From contig JACKEV010000006.1 of NCBI GenBank assembly GCA_020632795.1, forward strand, positions 988,501 to 1,052,500: 64,000 nucleotides of DNA. The letters run 5' to 3'. The notes below the pieces were generated by a model, which was not told the DNA's origin, made no database searches, and saw only the letters and a list, made by a program, of their open reading frames with translations. This document shows positions 7,800 to 15,049 of the stretch, one piece after another; position 1 is the stretch's first letter, and every line of letters starts with the position of its first letter. This DNA comes from Alphaproteobacteria bacterium (GTDB lineage: Bacteria > Myxococcota_A > UBA796 > CAJQPC01). Made by a program: the position numbers and the translations under genes.

Positions 7800-10700
7800 T
7801 CAACCCTCCGGATCGTCGGCCTCCGCCCCCGCCTCCTCCGGGTCGAAGCCCTCCGGCCACACGGTGTGCCCGTCGTAGCGCGCCCCCTCCAGATCCGCGT
7901 CGTCGAGGGTGGTGCCCTCCAGGCGGGCGCCGCAGAGGTCCGCCCCGCTCAGGCTCGCGCCGGTGAGATCGGCGTAGCTCAGGTCGGCCTGGGCGAGCAC
8001 GGCGTCGGACAGCTCCACCTCCCGGAGCTGGGAGAACTTGAGCTGCGCGCCGAACAGCTCGGCCTTGGAGAGGTCGGCCTTGCTCAGGTCGGCGCCGGAG
8101 AGGTCCGCCCAGGCCAGCCGGGCCTCGGCCAGCTCGGCCCGCACGAGGGTGGCGCCCGAGAGGTCCGCCCAGGAGAGCTGCGCCTCCGACAGATCGGCGC
8201 CGGTCAGCTCGGCCCCGGACAGATCCGCGCGGCGCAGGCTGGCCCCGGAGAGGTCCGCCTCCCGCAGCAGCGCGCCGGGCATGGTGGCCGAGTCCAGGCG
8301 CAGCTCCTGGAGATCCGCGCGGGGGGCGATGAGGCGCGGGGCCTGGCGCCGCATCCAGAACCCGCCCAGCAGGGCCCGCAGGGCGTCCTCGTCCACCGAG
8401 AGGGGGGGCGTGCGGTCCAGGCTGCACCGCAGGGCCAGCGCGGCCTCCCGCAGGTAGAGCCGCTCCAGCTCGGCGGTGAACAGCGCGCCCAGCCAGGCGG
8501 CCAGGCGCTTGCGGTCCCGCCGCCGCCAGCACAGCTCCGGGGGCCACCCCGGCCGCACGCTCTCGCCGTTGAGCACCCGGATCAGGAAGCCGAAGCTCTC
8601 GTCCTCAGGGCTGAGCAGCCGGCCGCCGGAGAGCTGGGCGGCGAGCCGGGCGCGCCGAGGCTCGTCCGCCTCCAACCCGGCGCGCAGGCGGTTGGCCCAG
8701 TAGCGGGCCACCAGGTACTCCCGGAAGGACTGGTGGCCGAACAGGATGGTCTCGACCTCCAGGTTCGGAGAGGCCTGGAGCGCGAGCAGCAGGCCCACCC
8801 ACACCAGACGCAGCAGGTCCGGGCGCTGCAGGCCCAGCTCCTCCTTGAGGATCTCCTCCACCCCGCGCGTGGTGAGGGCCCGGCCCTCGCCCCCCCGCCG
8901 GTGGGCCTCCCAGGCGATGCGGGACATCAGCCAGAGCATGGCGTCGGGCTCAGCGGCGCCCGGCAGCAGCTCCTCCCGCTCCACCAGGGTGTCCCGCAGC
9001 TCCTCGGCGGCCTGGCGGACGCGCCGGTGGACGTGCCCCTGGTCCGCCTCGTGCTTGCCCAGGGCCATCCGCCGGAAGAAGTGCTCGTAGAGCACCGGGC
9101 GCGAGAGGGTCTCGGCGTCGGCGGCGAGGTGCCGCCAGGTGGTGGCGATCATGAACAGCAGGATGGGCGTGCGCGCGATGCGGTGCAGGTCGCGGGCCTG
9201 GAGGTCCGCCACGGTGATGGGCTCGGTGCCCTCCAGGGCCGCCCAGCGCTCCAGCCAGCGGGCGATGCCGCCGCCGCGGTGCTCCGAGAAGGGCTGGAGG
9301 TGGAGCACCGGGATGCCGCCGAGATCCCGGGCCTCCGGCAGCACCCCCGGCCGGGTGAAGATGACGAAGCGCCGCCGGTCCGAGGCGTGCTGTCGCCGCA
9401 GCGCGACGAACAGTCGCCGCAGCCGGTCGGCGTCGAGCGCCCACTCGTCGAGGCCGTCCAGGATCCAGAGGGCGCGCTGGCCCGCGTCGGGCGCCTCCAG
9501 GGCCTCGTCGTCGCCCCCGCCGCGCAGGTCCGGCGCGCCCTGGCGGCGCCAGGCCGAGCGACGGGCCCGATCCAGGAAGCCCGGATCGTCGAGGTCGAGC
9601 ATGCCGCCGTCCTCGGCGAAGTCCTCGCCGCAGCGGATGTAGATCGGCATCCAGAGGTCCACCGAGGGGGTGGGGTCGTGGAGCCAGGTGTGCGCGCGGC
9701 GGCGGGCCAGGGTGCGCGCGGTGAGGGACTTGCCCATGCCGAAGCCCGCCGTCACCACGATCACGGTGTGGCGGGCGTCCTGGAGCAGCTCCTCCAGCCA
9801 GCCCAGCGCGGGGCGGGTGCCCTCCCGGCCGAGCTGGGCCTCCGGCTCCACGTAGATCGCGTCCAGCGGCATGTAGGGAAGGTCGTCGTCGCGGGGGTCG
9901 TCGGGGCCGCCGCCGCCGAAGACGTGGCGAAGCCCCCACCCGCTGATGCCCTCCAGCAGGGCCTTTCGGAAGACGTGTCGCCGATCCTGGGTCAGGCGGG
10001 CGAGCCACGCCGCGACCGGCGCCCCCGCCGGGCTGTCGAGCCCCCGGGCGTAGGCGTGGGCGAAGCGCTGCTCGAAGGACCGGCGGTCGCTGTCGCCCAG
10101 GCGCAGCCAGGGCTCCTGGGGAGCCAGGAGGCGGGGCAGGTCGTCGAGGGCCTGCCAGAGCGCCCGAAAGGCCGGGGTGGACAGGGGGTTGGCGGTGAGC
10201 GTGGCGAGCAGCTCGGCGTCGTCGGAGATGTCCAGGGTGCGCAGGCCGGTGAGGCTGGCCCCGGCGGCGTCCACCAGGGTGTCCAGCTCCTCGGCCCAGC
10301 GGGGGTGGCTGGGGGGCACGCTGGCCCGGGGCACGACGGTCTCGGCGAGCGCCTCCACGAAGGCCACGGTGACCAGGGCCAGGTGGCGGCTGGCGAGGTC
10401 GGTGTGCCCGGTGGCGCCCTGCTGGAGGGCGTCCAGGCCCTGCTCCAGGTTGGCCGCCTCCCCGGGCCCCGGCCAGCCGTAGCGCCGGAGCCGGCCGAGG
10501 CCCTCCACGAGGGGCGAGCTGTCCCCGGCGCGGGCGTAGAGCTGGAGGCTGGACCAGTCCAGGGCCTCGGGCGCGGCGGCGAACACCGCGCGGCGGGCGG
10601 CCAGGAAGGCGCCTTCGGGGCCCTCTTCGCTTATGCTGCAATGCAGCATTCCGGTCATCTCCACCGACGCCCGGGTGGAGAGCGGCGAGCGGGAGGCGAC

Positions 10701-11513
10701 CACCGCCCGAACCCCCGCGCGGTGCAGCGGCAGGGCGAGGCCCCCCAGGCGCGCGCCCGGGTCGACGGAGGCCCCGCCGAAGCACACCGAGAGCACCACC
10801 AGCCGCACCGTGTCGGCGTGGGGACCCAGCAGCGCGGCCAGGCGAAGGCCGTCGGCCACCCCCTCCCCCGCGATGTCCAGGCGGACCGCCCCGCCGGACA
10901 GGGTGCCGTGGGCGAGCAGGTGCAGGGCCGCCAGGGGGCGCCGGGCCTCCCGGGCGCGGGCCAGGGTGGCCTCCAGCGAGGCCAGGGTGAAGCGCTCCAG
11001 CACCTCGACCGGGCCGCGCTCCGCCCACCCGGCCCGGATGACGGCCTCGTGGGCGGCGGCCTCGACCCCGCCGGCGTGGTCGGACCAGGCGAACAGCACC
11101 CCCTGCCCGGGCGCGGCGGGGGTGGTGCGGCTGCCCGGCCACTCGTAGCGGATCAAGGCGTCGGGCAGCGTGCCCAGCGGCCCCGCGCCACCGACAGTCA
11201 ACAGCTCCCAGGGCAGCGCGTACAGCTCGGCGGCCTGGGCGCGCAGGGTGAGCTGCGTCTGCGCATCGAGGGGTACGGCGCCGCCCAGGAACCGCGCCAG
11301 GCGGTCGCCCATCGCCCGCAGCCGCTCCCCGGGGACCGGCGGGCGGCGCAGGGCGGCCAGCTCCCCCAACCATGCCGGGGTCCAGTCGAAGGCCAGCTCA
11401 GCGGCGGTGCCGTCGGGGTGGCGCAGCACGTAGCGCTGCTCCCCCATCGCGAAGGCGTGGGGATCCGCCGCGTCTCGGGCGCGGAACAGCTCCAGGAGGA
11501 TCGGTGTGGTCAT
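7800..11513 (-). CDS. CHAT protease - NACHT NTPase - pentapeptide-repeat protein (NLR-like)
   Basis: A 1237-residue multidomain protein. Residues about 95-340 form a CHAT (caspase-like) protease domain with the catalytic pair His202 (LLAHGTLSGG) and Cys244 (VLSVCFGGA). After a helical region, a NACHT-type STAND NTPase begins: Walker A GFGMGKS at 590-596 and Walker B LWILDGLDEW at about 682-691. The last 170 or so residues are pentapeptide repeats (A-D-L-S-G type), a right-handed beta-helix that could serve as sensor or scaffold. The start is ATG 11513, overlapping the DUF3089 stop (ATGA), although the frame stays open far upstream. The architecture matches bacterial NLR-like proteins in which ligand sensing drives oligomerisation and protease activation. 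A role in phage defence or regulated death is inference. Confidence 0.88.
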   Translation of the reverse strand: MTTPILLELFRARDAADPHAFAMGEQRYVLRHPDGTAAELAFDWTPAWLGELAALRRPPVPGERLRAMGDRLARFLGGAVPLDAQTQLTLRAQAAELYALPWELLTVGGAGPLGTLPDALIRYEWPGSRTTPAAPGQGVLFAWSDHAGGVEAAAHEAVIRAGWAERGPVEVLERFTLASLEATLARAREARRPLAALHLLAHGTLSGGAVRLDIAGEGVADGLRLAALLGPHADTVRLVVLSVCFGGASVDPGARLGGLALPLHRAGVRAVVASRSPLSTRASVEMTGMLHCSISEEGPEGAFLAARRAVFAAAPEALDWSSLQLYARAGDSSPLVEGLGRLRRYGWPGPGEAANLEQGLDALQQGATGHTDLASRHLALVTVAFVEALAETVVPRASVPPSHPRWAEELDTLVDAAGASLTGLRTLDISDDAELLATLTANPLSTPAFRALWQALDDLPRLLAPQEPWLRLGDSDRRSFEQRFAHAYARGLDSPAGAPVAAWLARLTQDRRHVFRKALLEGISGWGLRHVFGGGGPDDPRDDDLPYMPLDAIYVEPEAQLGREGTRPALGWLEELLQDARHTVIVVTAGFGMGKSLTARTLARRRAHTWLHDPTPSVDLWMPIYIRCGEDFAEDGGMLDLDDPGFLDRARRSAWRRQGAPDLRGGGDDEALEAPDAGQRALWILDGLDEWALDADRLRRLFVALRRQHASDRRRFVIFTRPGVLPEARDLGGIPVLHLQPFSEHRGGGIARWLERWAALEGTEPITVADLQARDLHRIARTPILLFMIATTWRHLAADAETLSRPVLYEHFFRRMALGKHEADQGHVHRRVRQAAEELRDTLVEREELLPGAAEPDAMLWLMSRIAWEAHRRGGEGRALTTRGVEEILKEELGLQRPDLLRLVWVGLLLALQASPNLEVETILFGHQSFREYLVARYWANRLRAGLEADEPRRARLAAQLSGGRLLSPEDESFGFLIRVLNGESVRPGWPPELCWRRRDRKRLAAWLGALFTAELERLYLREAALALRCSLDRTPPLSVDEDALRALLGGFWMRRQAPRLIAPRADLQELRLDSATMPGALLREADLSGASLRRADLSGAELTGADLSEAQLSWADLSGATLVRAELAEARLAWADLSGADLSKADLSKAELFGAQLKFSQLREVELSDAVLAQADLSYADLTGASLSGADLCGARLEGTTLDDADLEGARYDGHTVWPEGFDPEEAGAEADDPEG

Positions 11514-12607
11514 CGGGCCAGGAAGGCGTGCACGCGGGCCGCAGCGTTCTCCCGGATGTTGACATAGAAGAGCTGGTATTCGATGGGGTGGTAGTTCTCC
11601 GGGCCCATCATCCACAGCAGGATGCGGCTCATCACGTCGCGCTCGGGGTCCCCCAGCTCGGTGATGAGGAGCGTGCCGTCGGCGCACTGCGCGTCTGCGA
11701 AGGCCGGCTTGACCCTGGGCGCGGGGGTGTCGAAGAAGAGCGCGCCGGCGTTGTCTTCGGCCGGGGCGTGGGCGGCGTCGGCGCGCCAGGTGATGGGGTT
11801 CACGCAGATCCGCCCGTCCATCGTGTCGGGGCGGTCGGCCTCGAACTCCAGGCCGTTGGGCTCGAAGCCGGGGCCCCGGGCGTTCCAGGCGATCACGCAG
11901 CCGGTCTGCTCGGGGGCGCTGCACACCGGGAGGTCGCCGTGGAAGTCCGCCTCCCGGGCGGTGGAGCCGATGATCCAGGCGGCGACCAGCCGCTCCTGCA
12001 GGGGCGTGCCGGCGACGCGCTCGGCCACCAGCCGGGTGGCCAGCTCCGCGCCCTGGCTGTGGGCGGCGATGAGGAAGGGGCGCGCGCCGGTGCGGGCCAG
12101 GAAGGCGTCGAAGGCCCGCGAGACGTCGCCGTAGGCCACCTCGAGGGCCTGCGTCCCCCGCGCGTCGGGGTTGGTGAAGGCGTGGCCGTGGGCCTGGCGG
12201 TAGCGGGGGGCGTACACCGCGCAGCAGCCGTTGAAGGCGCTGGCCTGGATGAGGGTGCCGCCTCGGGTGGTGGCCTGCTGGATGACCGGATCCGTGGTCG
12301 AGGCGTTCCACGCCGGGCCCAGGGCCGTGGTCGGGTGGACGTAGAAGACGTCCGCGGGCGCTGCGGTCGGGTCCACTGCGGGCAGCTCGGGCAGGGCCAC
12401 GTCGGCGCCGTCGACGGTCTCCGGCAGCGCGGCCCAGGCGGCGGGGTCGCTGTAGTCGGGCGCGGGCGGCGTGGCGGCGGGGTCGAAGGCCCCCGGGTCC
12501 ATCGCTGCCATCAGCCACTGGTCCACGGTGGAGATCGCGGCGGTGCAGCCCCCGGTGAGCAGCACGGCGCTGACGATGAGGACACGCAGGACGATGCGGC
12601 GGTTCAT
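11510..12607 (-). CDS. DUF3089-family alpha/beta-hydrolase lipoprotein
   Basis: A 365-residue protein with signal peptide and lipobox LLTGGC. Family landmarks of DUF3089 are clear: DYSDPAAWAALP near residue 50, ADVFYVHPTT near 85, SAFNGCCAVYAPRYRQA near 125, and IAAHSQGAEL with the nucleophile Ser of a G/A-x-S-x-G elbow. This predicts a periplasmic or surface-anchored lipase/esterase; the substrate is unknown. It is translationally coupled on both sides: its ATG overlaps the stop of the small upstream gene and its stop overlaps the start of the CHAT-NACHT gene. The tight coupling makes it a possible partner, substrate or effector of that protease-NTPase. Confidence 0.82.
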   Translation of the reverse strand: MNRRIVLRVLIVSAVLLTGGCTAAISTVDQWLMAAMDPGAFDPAATPPAPDYSDPAAWAALPETVDGADVALPELPAVDPTAAPADVFYVHPTTALGPAWNASTTDPVIQQATTRGGTLIQASAFNGCCAVYAPRYRQAHGHAFTNPDARGTQALEVAYGDVSRAFDAFLARTGARPFLIAAHSQGAELATRLVAERVAGTPLQERLVAAWIIGSTAREADFHGDLPVCSAPEQTGCVIAWNARGPGFEPNGLEFEADRPDTMDGRICVNPITWRADAAHAPAEDNAGALFFDTPAPRVKPAFADAQCADGTLLITELGDPERDVMSRILLWMMGPENYHPIEYQLFYVNIRENAAARVHAFLAR

Positions 12608-12969
12608 GGTTCGGTCTCCCTGGCGAAGTCGAGCAGGATGGGGCCGCGGGCGGCGTCGAGGGCGCGGCGGGCCTCTTCATGCCGCCCCGCCTCGCGGAGG
12701 CGCTGGAGCGCGACCCGGACGGTGCCGTACTGGGGCGGCTCGTCCCCCTCGGTGAACCGCATGCAGGAGCACGTAGCATCCGCGTCGTCGATGATCCGCA
12801 GCGCGTCGGGTTCATCACCGACGTCGAGCGCGCGGGAGGCCTCGGCTTCGGCCTCATCACAGACGTCGTAGCAGTGCGGCTCCCAGAACCACCCCAGCCC
12901 GGCGCAGCCGAGCGCGAGGAGGACGACGACGACCGGCCAGCGGCGGGGGGTTGGGGGTGGGGCTTTCAT
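12604..12969 (-). CDS. Small membrane-anchored or lipid-anchored protein of unknown function
   Basis: A 121-residue protein with a proline-rich, basic N-terminus and one hydrophobic segment (WPVVVVLLALGCAGLGWFW), in which LALGC could act as a lipobox or be part of an anchor helix. The remaining 90 residues are acidic with a cluster of cysteines (HCYDVCDEAEAEA, CSCMRF) and a final helical stretch. No family recognised. It is the first gene of the run leading to the DUF3089 lipoprotein and CHAT-NACHT protein (ATGA overlap), so it is a candidate substrate or regulator of that module. Confidence 0.65.
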   Translation of the reverse strand: MKAPPPTPRRWPVVVVLLALGCAGLGWFWEPHCYDVCDEAEAEASRALDVGDEPDALRIIDDADATCSCMRFTEGDEPPQYGTVRVALQRLREAGRHEEARRALDAARGPILLDFARETEP

Positions 12970-13018
12970 GTCGAGCAGGTACTACGCCGCGTGGGTCTGC
13001 ACCATTTCGATCTCCGCC

Positions 13019-15049
13019 TCACGGGTGCGCGATGACGACCAGCGTGCCCGCCCGCGCCAGCGCCACGTCCAGGCAGCGCCCGAGGGTCTGGGGGTCCAGC
13101 GCGGCGAAGGACTCGTCCAGCACCACCAGCGGCGCGCCCTGCAACAGCGCCCGGGCCAGGAACACCCGGCTGCGCTCCCCGTGGGACATCCGCCAGCCCG
13201 ACTCCCCGACGAACTGCCCCATGCCCCCGGGCATGCGCGCCAGCAGCTCGTCCAGGCCCAGCGCGTCGCAGAGCTGACGGGCCTCCTCCAGCTCCTCGGG
13301 GGAGGCCGGCCACGCCCGGCCCAGCAGGAGGTTGAAGCCCAGGCTGTTCTCGAAGACGTGGTTCTCGTGGAACTGGGGCGCGGCCACCGCGAGCTGCCGC
13401 CAGCGCTGCTCCCCCAGGGTCGCCGGATCCAGGCCCGCGAGCAGCAGGAGCCCCCCGTCAGGCCGCCGCAGGCCCGTCATCAGCGCGGCGAGCGTGGACT
13501 TCCCGCCCCCGGACGGCCCGGTGAGCAGCACCCGGTCCCCCGCCCGCAGGGTGAGGTCCACGCCGTCCAGCACCGGGGGGCGCCCCGGCCAGGCGTAGCG
13601 CAGCTCGGCGGCGCGCAGCAGGACCTCCCCCGGGCCCACGGCGGCGGGCGGGACGGCCTCCCCCACCTCCGGCGGGCGCCGGGCGCTCCACAAAAGCCCC
13701 CGGATCTCGCGCCAGGAGATCGAGGCCGCGACGAGCCCCTCCAGGGAGCCGGCCACCGCGTTCAGGGCGATCTGGGCCCACAGCACGCCCCCGAGCGCCA
13801 GGGCCAGCGCGCCGGGCGAGGCCGGGGCGAGGGCGAACTGGAGCCCCAGCTCGGACAGCGCGGCCAGGCTCCAGCCCCCCTGGAGCGCAGCCGCGAGGGT
13901 CACCCGGTGGCCGTCGAGGGCTCGGGTGGAGCGGTGCCAGGCCTCCAGGGCGTCGTCCTCGTCGTCGTGCCAGCGGGCGGGGGCGGCCTGGGCCAGCCGG
14001 GTGCGGTGGCCGACCATACGCTCCACCAGCAGGTGGGTGAGCCGCCGCCGGTCATCGGTCGAGGCGCCCTGGAGCCGCCGCAGCCGGGCCGCCGCCACGA
14101 GCAGCCCCGCCACCACGGCCGCCAGCAGCGCCACCAGCCAGCCGCCGCCCGGGGCGCGGGACAGCACCCAGCCCGCCGCGAGGAGGTCGACCCCCGCGAG
14201 CACAGCGCCGAGCCCGCCGCTGAGCACGAGGTCCTCGATGGCCTGGGACTCCTGGACCCGGGCGAGCACCCCGCCCACCCCGTCGGCCCGGTAGCCCTCG
14301 GGGTCGGCCTTCATGGCCCCCCGCAGCAGGGTCTGCTTGACCCAGGCCCCGCCCCGCAGGGCGAGCTGCCCCTGATGCCAGGCGGTGGCGCGCTCCAGGA
14401 CCAGCGCGGTGAGCATCAACAACGCCCAGCCCAGCACCCAGCCCGGGGCGATGCGCCCGTCGAGGGCGCCGCGCCCGACCACCGCCCAGCCGGCCAGGCC
14501 CAGCCCCGTGGCCAGGGCGCGGGTCAGCAGGCTCGCGCCCAGCGGGCCGATCACGCCGGCCTCCCGGGCCTGGGTCACGGCCGGCGCGTGGGGGGCCGCC
14601 CGCACCAGGCGACCGCCGCCCATCGACGCCCCCCGCAGCCGCTCGGCGAGCAGGGCGGCGCGGGCCCGGGGGCGGCGCGCGCCGGGGACGCCAGCCGCGT
14701 CGAGCAGGGCCTCCACCGCGCCGGCCTGGCTCGCCTCGATGCCGGCCCGCAGCGCGGCGACCACCCGCGCGACGGGCACGCGCCGGGTGCGTCCGTCGGT
14801 GGACAGCAGCGGCACCCGCCCCAGCAGGTCCGTGGGCCCGAGGACCGCGATGAGGTCGACGCCATCGGCATCATGGACGCTCAGTACCGCCGGTCCGCCC
14901 CCCCGCACCAAGCCCGGCAGGGCGTCGTAGGTGACCCGCACCCCGTGCAGCTCCACCTCGGCCCCGAGCCCGGCGCGGCGGGCGAGGCGGTCCACCAGCG
15001 CGCCACGCTCGGCGACGGGCCACCGCAGGCCGGCCGGCAGGGCGCTCAC
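13019..15049 (-). CDS. ABC transporter (membrane plus ATPase) with degenerate N-terminal domain, RiPP export
   Basis: A 676-residue half-transporter. The N-terminal 140 residues are soluble and look like a degenerate peptidase-like domain with no catalytic Cys near the start. A membrane domain of about five or six helices follows (residues about 165-430), then an ATPase: Walker A GPSGGGKSTL, signature MSHGERSRVF in place of LSGGQ, Walker B LVVLDESFAALDP and an H-loop VVIAHP that ends the protein. GTG 15049 overlaps the stop of the C39 transporter gene, so the two probably form a pair. The altered signature and short C-terminus suggest it may be the weak ATPase half of a heterodimeric peptide exporter. 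Confidence 0.83.
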   Translation of the reverse strand: MSALPAGLRWPVAERGALVDRLARRAGLGAEVELHGVRVTYDALPGLVRGGGPAVLSVHDADGVDLIAVLGPTDLLGRVPLLSTDGRTRRVPVARVVAALRAGIEASQAGAVEALLDAAGVPGARRPRARAALLAERLRGASMGGGRLVRAAPHAPAVTQAREAGVIGPLGASLLTRALATGLGLAGWAVVGRGALDGRIAPGWVLGWALLMLTALVLERATAWHQGQLALRGGAWVKQTLLRGAMKADPEGYRADGVGGVLARVQESQAIEDLVLSGGLGAVLAGVDLLAAGWVLSRAPGGGWLVALLAAVVAGLLVAAARLRRLQGASTDDRRRLTHLLVERMVGHRTRLAQAAPARWHDDEDDALEAWHRSTRALDGHRVTLAAALQGGWSLAALSELGLQFALAPASPGALALALGGVLWAQIALNAVAGSLEGLVAASISWREIRGLLWSARRPPEVGEAVPPAAVGPGEVLLRAAELRYAWPGRPPVLDGVDLTLRAGDRVLLTGPSGGGKSTLAALMTGLRRPDGGLLLLAGLDPATLGEQRWRQLAVAAPQFHENHVFENSLGFNLLLGRAWPASPEELEEARQLCDALGLDELLARMPGGMGQFVGESGWRMSHGERSRVFLARALLQGAPLVVLDESFAALDPQTLGRCLDVALARAGTLVVIAHP

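Noticed and set aside
6462..11567. A very long plus-strand open frame (about 1700 codons) opposite the CHAT-NACHT and esterase genes
   Set aside because: It has no recognisable domain and is dominated by Gly/Ala/Arg/Pro/Gln, as expected of antisense frames in GC-rich DNA. The minus-strand genes have clear catalytic motifs and ribosome binding sites.
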